From assembly GCA_964035545.1 (NCBI GenBank), contig OZ037768.1:20768700-20832699 (forward strand): a stretch of 64,000 nt of DNA. Reading direction: 5' to 3'. Position numbers and translations under genes: made by a program. The notes beneath the pieces were generated by a model. It saw nothing but the letters and a program-made list of their open reading frames with translations, was not told the origin of the DNA and did not search any database. The stretch comes from Bugula neritina (taxonomy: Eukaryota; Bryozoa; Gymnolaemata; Cheilostomatida; Bugulidae). Shown here one piece after another: positions 12,343 through 23,663 of this stretch. Numbering within the stretch: the first letter of the stretch is position 1; each line of letters starts with the position of its first letter.

Positions 12343-12530
12343 ACTCACGCAAGTTTATAGTCACTATTCCTGCGAGAAGCTCCTGATGGAAAGAGTTTTT
12401 AAAGTGGGCTAAGAACTTATTTATATGTGACACAGGAGAAACTATGGCTGGATGCCCTTCCTAACATCACCAATGGCCTTTGTCGGGTTACGAACCCATG
12501 ACTTCGTGTTCCCAAAGCAAACGCTTTAAG
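12343..12530 (-). mobile_element. tRNA-derived SINE, 5'-eroded copy
   Basis: Shares about 190 bp of recognisable similarity with the better copy at 62264-62489, from actcacgcaagtttatag to the anticodon-arm region of the tRNA-like head. On the minus strand the B-box region reads GGGTTCGTAACCC. An 8-bp tagcaaaa at 12322-12329 and again at 12545-12552 may be the remains of a target-site duplication. Confidence 0.7.
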
Positions 12531-13006
12531 ATTTGTAGAAGCATTAGCAAAATAAAATTTTTTTAGCAGAATGTATAACAACTACATTTGCACTTTCTGT
12601 CAGGTAGCAAAATGTTACCATAGCGCATCTACAAAAAAATTTAAAGGTGAAAGCAATATGAGAAGACCAGCTTGAGGAATTTAAATGGGTCTTTCACAAT
12701 TTACAATTTTTTATTTCAAGCTTTCGAAATATATTAACTACCCTTCTTCCTCCCACACATTATTATTCTGAGTTTAGTGCCTACAACTTATATTATCTAC
12801 ATTTTCCATCCTATCTATTTAGTGTCACAGCTTTCAGTTATCTATACAAAAAGAAATGCTACATTACCTAAATTAACATTCACATAATAATCTATAAAAT
12901 GCTTTTAAAATAATATATCATGTAATACGTTAAAGAATGAGAAAATAAATTATTCAAATGCATTATACAATGATTTGGGACTGACATGCATGTAAGGTGT
13001 CAGTCT

Positions 13007-13076
13007 AGACATGCTCAGACATGTTCAGATATTTTCAGACATGTTCAGGCATGTTTAGATATGCTCAGATATATTT
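13007..13076. promoter_or_regulatory. Tandem decamers matching the p53-family half-site
   Basis: Seven contiguous 10-bp units: AGACATGCTC, AGACATGTTC, AGATATTTTC, AGACATGTTC, AGGCATGTTT, AGATATGCTC and AGATATATTT. Units 1, 2, 4 and 5 fit RRRCWWGYYY exactly. Pairs 1-2 and 4-5 therefore each make a full 20-bp consensus element with zero spacer. The array lies about 2 kb upstream of the choline transporter ATG. Binding is inference; it may also be a simple decamer tandem repeat. Confidence 0.4.
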
Positions 13077-15072
13077 AGGTATGAAACTGTGAAACCTGAT
13101 TTAAAATGACTGTTACATATACACAGATATATGTAATAGTAACAATCCTTTCAATTTTATGAAGGTAGGGAGGGATACTTTTACTTATGAGCCCGTATCA
13201 TTTTTTAATTAATTCTTAGCTTAATTAACTGCCACAAAATGTTAGAAATAGTTAGAAATAAAAGTAAAGTAATAACTGTATATTATAAGCTGTATTGTAA
13301 TCTAGTTTGTCATCTTATAGTAATCTTAGTATTGATCTTGTTTATGTATCTGCACAAGAATCTTATGCTTCCAGGTTGAGATGTTGGCAAATATTCAATA
13401 ATTAGCACTGAGCTATTTTGCTACTCCTAATTTTTCCCAACTAAAGACAGATTTTATATCTAAAGCAGCCTTTGACAAAATGTAGATATTTTAACTACTT
13501 TTTGCTAAAAATTATGCAACAGCCGTCAGCTTTGGAATTTGAATCCTTTAGTGATCATAAATAAGTCATAAAAATGGCGCAATGCAAACTGTATTGCATG
13601 GCCGATTATAATTGTCGTTACATCTGCATCAGCTGATCTGTCTCAAAACTTTATGGGCTGACATTTTTCAAACCAGTTCAAAATTTTATGATGCTAAATT
13701 GATAATAAAACACATCCTTCAAATAAAATGAACAAAATTCCATTTTATAGACAGCAAATTAAAATCTAATAAAAAAACAGTTGGTTTCAACTGCCAACTG
13801 CTAATACTTACTTGCAAAAAATAATTTATGAAGTGCTGCTGTATTAATCATCACTGCCACCAACTTTTAATCACTTGGCTACTTTATTTCAAGGGCAAAT
13901 AACTGCTGATGCTATAGATGTTCAGTTGAGCAAAAGGTACACTTAAGAACATGGAAATCTACTTTTCTATAACTTAACACATGATTTATGCATCTTATAT
14001 CCTGGCTAAAGTATTTAGGCCCATCACTATCACCTTCAGTGTATACTAAATGATTTTATTTTTGATAAACATTCCATATCAATTATTTAGTTGATTAAAT
14101 ATGCTGACTTCAGGAAAAAATTTCCTTTGAAAATGTGATGTTTTCAGCTGACTTAGTTGATTATTTATAGCAGCAATAAATTATTGATGCCTTTCAATGT
14201 TGCTGCTAATCCACACCTTTGTAGTTGTATTGATTTACATTCACTAAGTTATTAGTGTTTTGGGCTCTTCATTCTTAGTGTACAATATAAAGTCTTTAGT
14301 ATCTGTTAGCTGATATTTTAGTGGACATCCGGCTTACATGCTCTACTTCTTTTGCTGCCGCTGCCCATTAAACTAGTTAAATGATTGACTTAGAGAAGTG
14401 AAGCGTCTACAGTTATTACTTCGTGATTTCTTAATAATGTCTGTTACTTATTAATTTATACAAAGACTTTAGCTACAATGTAATTACCATTTGAATATCA
14501 AAAATAGAACTTATGAGGTGTATAGTCATATCTGTCTCTTTCTACAAAGTGTGAAAGTCAGCTTAGAAATCTTATGTCATATTTTTCTAATTTTAAAAAG
14601 TTTTATTCAGTTTTTTGAGCATTCTAACATTTTTTTGACTAGCCAGAACATTGTATGTATAACAGATATCAAATTTCTCTCAAGATGGTTATACACATAG
14701 AATGTTAGAATCTTAAATGCTCTTGTATAGCCTATAATCCTAGTTGCTTATGGGGCAGCAGTCCCATAGCACATACACCCTTCAAACTTACATGACTTCT
14801 AGTTGTTATACAAATCACTACAGTTATAGCACTGCTCTGGCTGTGTGTAATATTTTTGCATGTCTAATTAATAAAGGCAGAAAAATAAACTCATTATATA
14901 ACAGCAATATCAAATTGCAATATTTTCATTAATGTAATATATTGTTTATTCATCAGAATTATTATGTTTGGTTTAATTTTGTTGTTTTGGTTTTCATTTT
15001 TAGAGAAGTAGGAAGAGTGCCCACCTGATACTGATTGCCTGATATCACCTGAAAACATACCAAGGTCTAGAA

Positions 15073-18000
15073 ATGGTTGTAAACATAGCTGGGCTGATTG
15101 CTGTCATTATTTTCTACGTATTGATACTCGTTGTTGGAATTCTAGCTGGTAGAAAGAGTAAATCTACAGAAAACAATGTTGATAGTGAGGAGGTTATGGT
15201 GGCCGGGAGAAATATCGGGCTGTTTGTTGGGGTCTTCACAATGACAGGCAAGATAAACTATTTAAGCACATTTTAAAAACTGAAATTGATGCTTTGTTGT
15301 CTGATCAGTGTATGGCTGGCTGATGTGTGAACATTATAGAGCTAGACTAGTCTATTTATTATTAGTTATTCACAGCTTATTATAGCCTAGAAATTCATGG
15401 TATCTGCAGGAGCAGGTTGTGACACTTTGCATCAAGTGACAGCAGTAACAGGTGTCAAAACAATCAGTTATAATCATAGAAAGACCTGTATTTATAGATT
15501 TTTCTAAAGATAAATCTTTAAGGTGTTTCTATAAAGGTAATTTTAAATGCAACTTTAAATTTGGTTAACAACCAAAGCAACTAGACAGCATTATGTATGT
15601 ATCTATATAGTACATATAACTGTGTGCAATTTAAAAATGCTTGTTAACGTTATTGAGTTTTACAAAATCATTGTCATTTCTCCATTCAAATTGATGTGTT
15701 GAAATTTTCATTAACTTGGATTTGCTGCATGCTGATCCAGTGATGAAAAAAGAACACTTTTGTCACAGATTTGCAGAAAGATCTATATACTTACTGTTGA
15801 CAACTAGTGACAACCTTCAGCTAGTCTATGTTTAGTTAGATGCTATATACTATTTCAAGAACCATTTGAAGATAATTAAATAGATTTACTTGTATTATAG
15901 AAACTAGTGGACTAATCTAGTTAGGATTTTTCTTGATTAAACTATACTTTTAATGTCTGTCTCTTGTAATACAATTATTTACTAACATTAGGTGAACAAC
16001 TAAAGTATTCGAATTAACCAGAATCAGTTATTTGCTAATTTAATTTTCTTGTGAGACTAGCTTCATGTCCCCCCCTAACACCTGTCAGTCTAGTAAATAA
16101 TGGCTATGACAAGCTTCAAGTCAAGATGCCTCATGTAGTTTTATAGATTTGAAATATTTAAATATAAGAAAAATTGATGTTAGTCTGTAAAGTGAAATTA
16201 ACAAAACAAAATATACATATGAGAGTATTTTGATAACTCTCTATTTGTGATCTTTCCCACAGTTTTCTTCAATTGGAATATCAATATTATGGATAACCCT
16301 TGTTTATTGTATTAATAGCAACAAAGTTTTCGAAAACATAATTGCTATACTATTGAATTTCATTTTCATTTTGAAAAAAAATAACTGAACCCCCCAAACA
16401 TTTGTGTGCACTAAATAATATGCACACCCCGAAACTATTAAAAAACTGTTATCTAATACCGACGGTTTACGGGTGACATTTGCTACATATTAACAGCAAC
16501 ATGGGTTGGAGGAGGCTATATAAACGGAACAGCTGAAAGTGTTTACTCTGAGGGAACTGGTCTAGTGTGGGTGCAGGCACCGTTTGGTTACTGCCTGAGT
16601 CTCATCTTAGGTAAGGGAAATTATCTTTACACCTTACCATAAATACAATTTAAAGGCTGGTTTACAGAGAAAAGGTGAGGATTTACCAATGTCTATTATC
16701 AGGAATGTGCAACACAAACTATTATATTCTGTAAAGTAATGTGTGTCTAAAAAGTTAATTGTTAAGTTCTAATTAATTTAGGAATTACACTAACACAAGT
16801 TTTTGCAGTTTTGGTTTTAAAATATTAATTCTCAAAGTTTGCATTTACGACTAAACTAACAAGAAAATCTTCAATTAGTACTTTAATTTAGTGCAAGTTC
16901 AGAAACGATTTGCTAACTATTTAAACTTTATTATCTCTTACAATATGACATTAACCACGTTGAAAGTTATTTTACAGTATATGCTAACAGCAGTGAAATA
17001 GTGTTACATACACTATGCTTTATTTGCAATTTAATTAGTACCGGACTTTTAATAGAGCAGCTATGGTAAGGTCAAGGAGAGCGTAGCTATAAAAAATTGT
17101 ACAGACATCATGGCTATAGTAGTGTAATGACAGGTTATCAAGTAAATAATAGGTAAACAGCTGCTCATGTTCTTACATTTTTACTTGTCTCAGGTGGACT
17201 ACTATTCGCCAAGAAGATGAGAGAAGCTGGTTACGTCACCATGTTGGACCCCTTCCAGCAGAAGTTTGGAGAGAGAATAGGAGGTCTGCTGTTTATCCCA
17301 GCCCTCTGTGGAGAAATATTCTGGAGCGCAGCTATACTGGCTGCTTTAGGTAAATGTGTTTTAGCATATATCGTGACTGAAATATTTTATGTTACAGTCT
17401 GTATTTATTGAATGTTTATTTTTTACCTTAAAACATTTTCTAATATGACAAGCTACTACTATAACATGTTGAATAATATAAAATTAACTAAATGCATTTT
17501 TCACGTTCCACAACAAAGTAGGCATTTTATTGTGATGTTGATATCAATAAATGCTTTAAGTGATTAAATAAACAGATATAATATTATTTACGATGGTAGA
17601 TTTTTCCTACTTTTTTGTAACTTTTTTAAGTAAACATTGGTGAAAGGTGCACTAATAAATATGTCTCCCATTGTTGATAGTCTTGAACAGATATAAAACT
17701 AAAGGTGTACTAATTTTTTCCAGGTTCTACTCTTTCAGTGATCATAGGCCTGGAGCAAACCATTTCTGTGATAATATCAGCGTGTATTGCCATAGCCTAT
17801 ACGCTGTTTGGAGGCTTGTATGCCGTTGCATATACAGACGTGGTGCAGCTTATCTGCATACTTGTAGGCCTGGTAAGTCGGTTATGACTTATCTAAGAAA
17901 TCTTCTCATGGAGAGGGAAGATAATGAAGAAAGAGAGGGGGGTAAAGAGGGGGAGAAAGAGGGAAAGAGAGGGAGATGGGTAGAGAGAGATTTTTCAAAA

Positions 18001-21000
18001 AAAATAAGTAGAAGTGTACATATTGTTGCTAAATTTGCACCATCACTAAATTCTACCAAATCTTTTTTACTCTTAGTTGTTTAAAAATATGCAATTAATA
18101 TTGCTACAGGACTACGTATATTATGAAGGCTGTCATCAAATATATAATTATTTTATACATTAATTACAATACAGTTGCAATATCATAGCCTTGGTTCTTT
18201 ACAATTATTATAAATTATAGTGATACATTGAATATCCTGCACAATAAATTAATTTTATTGAAATTCAGTGACTATAGAAGGATGTCTCAAACATTGAAGT
18301 TATATATTCAAAACATGTTTTGTCGTGTTGTAGAAAAAGTTTGTCATGCAATTTGTTTTTATAGTATATAGTGACCATTGCATTCTGCAGGTTATATCAA
18401 CGCCATTTGTGATGTCTAATGAGCACGTCCTGCCTATAACAGAGACAGGGCGTATTAGTTCAGGCGTTGGATGGTTGGGACATCTAGATAAGGGCCCAGT
18501 AATAGGAAACTATATTGACACTGGACTTATGCTAATATTCGGTGGCATTCCTTGGCAGGTGAGTGGAGTATAGTATATACATGAGTACAGTTGTGTAAAA
18601 AGTTGCCTTCTCCTGTTAATTATCACTTAAATATCACTTTCAAGATGATAATTGAAGCTGCAGTTTAGTTATTGCAAGCAAACCTGTCTTTAAAGAAGAT
18701 TATTTTGACCCTATTTTATGGTATGCTTGCCATGAACTGACAATTATCAGTTAATAGCAAACTACTTTCATAATGCTATGCAGGTATAAAGAGTTAAAAA
18801 GTATATAGTTTTATAACTTAAATTATTAATTTCTTTAATATTTAAACATATATAACAGATTTAAAAATCTCATTTTCAATTCTAGTTATAGTTCTTAGCA
18901 AAAGAAGTTTTAAACCTTTTTGTGCGTAAAGTTTATTGTTGAACCCATTTGAATTTTAAAATGCTAATATGGACAGCAAAAACGTATACCTTTATAAGTA
19001 TAAATATGTTTTCCTTTTATTTATTTAAACAAAATTTAAAAACACATTTACATAAGTAGCTGCAGGATGTTTGAGATAACTTTATTTTGTTTAGATGCAT
19101 GATAAACTTTTTTATAGCTAGCTAAAGGGTTTGTCATTTTAACATCTTAAATGTTTGAACATGATACAATCCTGCTGCTTCTTTTCAAGTAGTCTATATA
19201 TGAATGTAATGCATAAGCATATTTCTACATTTTAGATATTTTCTCAATAGGTTTACTTCCAAAGAGTTCTTTCTTGTCGAACATCAGCGGGGGCACAACT
19301 CTTGTCATTCGTCGCTGCCTTCGGTTGTTTTATCATGGCAATACCTCCCGTGTTGATTGGTGCGGCATCTTATGGATGTGGTAAGCTGTAGTAGTAATAG
19401 TAGCTAGTACTGCATCATGCATGCTGGATAATCATGATCCAACATCATTATAAGAACAAACAAGTGCAATGTAGATTTCTACAAGTTTTAAAGTACATGC
19501 ATTTTAGAAGATTAGAGTTGTCCTCTCTTTTGCATTTAATTTTCAAAGCAGTCATATTATAGTAGAATAATTTGAAAAGCTGACTAGAAGTTGTCCTCTC
19601 ATTCTTTACTGTACTTTAGCTTAGTTAAAATAAATACAATGTTTGTGCTTGTTGTGATTTTGAGGAAAAGACTTTCAAAAGGATGTAAATAATGACTATA
19701 ATATGTATGTTATATTCTAAACTAAACACACAGAATACACCTTCCGTTAGTATCAATATTTCTAACAATACTAAAACAAAACTGTTTGTTGTTAGACTGG
19801 GATGCTGTATTCAACGGCACAAGTCTTAATGGCACCGGTCCACCTGCCGCCTCTCTCATCCTCCCAATGGCTCTACAGTACCTAGTACCACCTGCTGTGT
19901 CTTTCATTGGACTAGGAGCTATATCGGCAGCTGTGATGTCATCAGCTGACTCCTCTATACTATCTGCCAGCTCCATGTTTGCAAGGAACATATACAAGCT
20001 GACCATAAGGAGAGGGGTAATCTTTATTAGATAATTATATATGACATTGTGATGTTGTTCTACTTTACTTAATATGTTTTTCATTTAAAATTAATAATAA
20101 ATTACTGCGCCCGTGCGTGTGTGTGCGTGTGTGCATGTGTTCGTGCGTGTGTGTGTGTGTGTGTGTGCGTGCAATATACTTTATTATAACATCTTGCATA
20201 TTGTGCACTATAAATAAAATATAGGATGTAAAATATGCACTGCATAATTTATCCTGCATATAATGCATTGTATATAATGCACTATATATAATATACACTA
20301 TAATATAATATGATATCTAAACTGTGTAATATACATTATGTATAAAATACACTGTATAATGTACAATGTACAGTAATGCGCCATGTATAATATTATAATA
20401 TAATGTATAAAATAATACTCCACTTATACATAGCATTATATCACAAATATTGAAATTTTTGAGTTTTCCTATAATCCTCAGTTTTTCAGGCAAGTGAGAG
20501 AGAGATAGTTTGGGTAATGAGAGGCTCTGTACTGGTGTTTGGAGTTATGGCCACAGTTATGGGTATTCTCATCAAGTCTATATACGGACTGTGGACGTTG
20601 TGCTCAGACCTGGTCTACGTCATTCTGTTCCCACAACTAGTGTGCGTCGTCTATGTTCCTTTTGTAAGTTGAACTAAACGCTGCAATGTGCATAAGTTTA
20701 TTTAATGCTAACTGTGCAATAAGATCCTGTAAAGGTGAACATTACACATTGACGTAATTTGGCGTTATATGTAATTATGCAGTGCATTGATGCTGAGTAT
20801 ATCAATAATAGTTGTGTGATGGTAAGACAACCACTCACTGCTCGGCTAACCCACTTGGCTACAATTATTTGTTCAAATGTAAAAATTATACCTATAAAGC
20901 AACCTTGATAAAAGGAAGTGATTCCCAGCTTATTAAACAGATTGTATTTATAAAACATGAAATAGAAAAATATAGAAAAATCTCATTCGCTGTTGATTAT

Positions 21001-23663
21001 TATGACTAAAAAACATACTCTTGTCAGTGGAATAGCTCCTAATTTGTCATTGCATAAAGTCAGCAATTTGGTGTACTGTAAGAAATTTCACCACTAGACA
21101 GACCCCTCCTCTAGTTCATTATAGCTGGCCTTTATAGTATTACTGAAAAGTGAATATTGCATAGTAATTACAAAACTAAGCAAATATATAAGACGTACCG
21201 TGAGTTATACATTTCATCCAAAAAGTAACAGTTACACTACTGAGTAATACAAAAGAAAAGCATAGATGAATGCTTTTGTACAAATCGATAAATTAATACA
21301 GGAAGCTTTTAAAATCAGAGTAGCAATAGCAGCTAGATTTATAATAAAAATAAATATACTAAATTAGCATCAAAAGTGTAGATTGCACTGAAATTGTCAA
21401 TTGATAAATTAGCTGTTTTTTATGTAACAGCTAGTAATTAACTAATAATTAGTCGTGTAAGATCATGTTGCAATACCATACTAAAGTAGGTTCTTCCAAT
21501 TGTTTAGTTGCAGTCCAACTGGTAACAGTTTAAAGGGAAGCATCAGAGAAATTTCAGCAGCCTAAATTCTATCATGCATCTTCTTTATGACTTTTCGTTT
21601 GGGGCACAGTTGAAATTTTTGTGAGAACATAACTTCTTTTGCTAGATATGGAACACAAGCTTCGTCTAAGTTCTTCAAATGTGAGTGTTCTCTATACATG
21701 TGAAAAGTAATTGCCCCCACTGGGAATCGAACCCGAGACCTCTGGCTTGCAAGCAAGTGTGCTAACCGTTACACCACGGGGACACTGGGTAAACTCATCA
21801 CTACAACATAAATGCATATTTTTAGGTGAACGCCTATGGGGCACTGGCGGGTTACATAACAGCTATATGTTTGAGGCTGCTAGGAGGAGAGAAGATCCTC
21901 AACTTCCCGGCAGCAATCAAGTATCCTTGGTATGATGAGGTGGAGCAAACACAGAACTTTCCTTTCAAAACTATGTCTATGCTGATTGCTTTAGCTGTAG
22001 AGATTGCTGTTTCTGGTAAAGACAATTTTTAGAATCTTTGGCAATTTGAGGATTTTTTAGTGTAGGGCCACACGACGCGTTTTACAACGAGTGTGACATG
22101 CGAAAAATCCCATTTAGCCCAAAAATTGGATGTTGCGTGCGGACTTTCAAGCCTCTAACATGCTAAGCGAGAAGTGCGACACGCTCGTGCGTGTTTGATC
22201 TAATTGGCTTATTACCATGTAATATTTAGCGAGTACATTTTTTTATTTTAATTTACGATTTAGCTTCTAGCGAGCTGAATTAAAACAGTTTTATATAGTT
22301 TGCATTTCCGCTTTTATTTAATATCCAAATCACTTTGCCGATGACGTAGTTTAAAAACAAACGTCTGCAGGCGAGCAGTAAAGTTTAACGCTAACATCAA
22401 TGGCTAATAAATTTTTGCACTCGCAACACACGCACTGTGTGTGGCAGGTCACTAGCATGTATTCTAATAGGATTTCTCGCACGTCACGCTCGTGTAAAAC
22501 GCGCCGTGTGGCCTTACACTTAACGCGATACACTTTGCTTTTTCTTTTTAGCTTTTACTTTGTTACGCATTTAATTTGTTACAAAACCAAATTGATTAAC
22601 ATTTTAAACCAAGCTATTTCAAATTTTTATCACTTATACAAAAAATATTGTCTAGTTGACTTCACTTTTATACCTTCTCTGTCTGTCTGTCACTTTACAT
22701 TATATTAGATCATGTTTTACCGTGTATTTTGGTAATAATTTGAATACATTTTGTAGCATTATTCAAGATGCTGTTTGAGACGGGAAGATTGCCATCTAGA
22801 GTTGATCGACTAAATGCCGTAGTGAATGAAAGAGAATTAAACTTATATATAGCTTCAACCAACGGCAAATTTACTGCTCCTGATTCAAATGAGCCGGTCG
22901 GGCCGGACATACTTAGAGCTGCTGATATAGTTGAGTCTCCCAGGCATGAAAATGGAACTAAGGTTAGCCTTAAGAATTCACTCATCTTTCAAACAAAATT
23001 GTTATTCTATTTTGTATAGAATTTAAAAGTTGAAAATAGTCGCTAGTGAGATGAGCAGTCATTGCATAATAAGGAGTTGCCTTCTTCTTTCAAGTTTTGA
23101 AGCATTTTGCTAATACATGTAGCTGTATTTAGTCAGGATTTCTGCTCAGTTGGAATTTTTAGTCACATGTTTAATTTTACAGATGTACATGCTTCAACAT
23201 GTTTCCTTTAGTAATACACCTAATTTTATTTTATATAATATAATATTATATTAAATTATAAAAATGAAATTATTGTTCCTATATTATACATATTATATTG
23301 CATTATATATTACAATACATTGTATTATACTGAATCTACTTTATATAATACTGTGTGAATTGTTTTTATTTATATATGTTATTTTGTTATATTACAGTAC
23401 ACAGGCAATTCATATTAATTGGTTAGTGCATTGCAGTGAACATGCACCCAGAATGCTTTGTATATAACTTTCAACTAAATTCATCTGTTGGCAAAACCAA
23501 TGTTTTACTCACCAAATTAAAAGAATTAATGCAACTCTTGTGGTTTCAGATTGAGCTAACTGGATATAACTCAAAGTACGGGGCAGTATATAGCAACACA
23601 GAAGCAGATAAACTCATTACTTCGTCACCAATAACCAAAAATAACCATGCTCCACAGCAATAG
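15073..23663 (+). CDS. SLC5A7: High-affinity choline transporter (SLC5A7/CHT1)
   Basis: Sodium-dependent choline uptake at the plasma membrane of cholinergic terminals, supplying acetylcholine synthesis. Eleven coding exons: 15073-15247, 16497-16610, 17194-17349, 17724-17872, 18391-18558, 19251-19380, 19796-20016, 20490-20663, 21826-22015, 22757-22962 and 23550-23663. They give 1,797 nt, 598 aa (human about 580), and all phases agree. Family hallmarks in order: an N-terminal hydrophobic segment (residues 5-25), [18 protein letters not shown] (residues 55-72), [11 protein letters not shown] and GGLLFIPAL (about 105-135), [14 protein letters not shown], and [19 protein letters not shown] (about 343-361), the conserved SLC5 helix with the sodium-site serines. 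The cytoplasmic tail carries EADKLI, which fits the acidic dileucine endocytosis signal. The first coding intron is GC-AG (exon end ACAG, then GCAAGA). Introns hold a tRNA-like SINE head, a MITE and a GT repeat. Confidence 0.96.
20113..20172. repeat. GT-rich microsatellite
   Basis: An imperfect (GT)n run with GC and AT interruptions, in the choline transporter intron between the exons ending at 20016 and starting at 20490. About 200 bases of degenerate TATAATGCAC-like AT repeats follow. Confidence 0.85.
21712..21783 (-). repeat. tRNA-like SINE head in transporter intron
   Basis: The minus strand folds as a 72-nt tRNA-like sequence. It has a paired acceptor (GTCCCCG with TGGGGGC), a D arm GTGT...GCAC, and a T arm with GGGTTCGATTCCC. 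Both internal promoter boxes are good. The anticodon stem does not pair (CTTGC against CCAGA), so a working tRNA is unlikely. A relative occurs at 6838-6909 with a similar body after the head, which suggests a SINE. It ends 43 bp before the exon starting at 21826. Confidence 0.6.
22060..22519. mobile_element. MITE, 460 bp, with ~50-bp inverted ends and TTA duplication
   Basis: The left end begins GTGTAGGGCCACACGACGCG, and the right end, reversed, begins GTGTAAGGCCACACGGCGCG. The match continues for about 50 bp with few differences. The element is flanked by TTA on both sides (22057-22059 and 22520-22522). No transposase frame is present. A 3-bp TTA duplication fits PIF/Harbinger-type DNA transposons, so it is probably a non-autonomous member. 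It sits in the choline transporter intron, 44 bp after a donor site. Confidence 0.85.

Larger units (their letters stand above)
9149..15003. other. Intergenic region upstream of choline transporter
   Basis: AT-rich DNA without a recognisable coding exon. It holds a SINE (12343-12530), a decamer array (13007-13076) and a short candidate 5' UTR exon (11800-11843), described separately. Short open frames here have no splice support or family resemblance. Confidence 0.5.

Noticed and set aside
21712-21783. Functional tRNA gene
   Set aside because: The anticodon stem does not pair, and a related copy with similar flanking body exists, so a SINE head is more likely.
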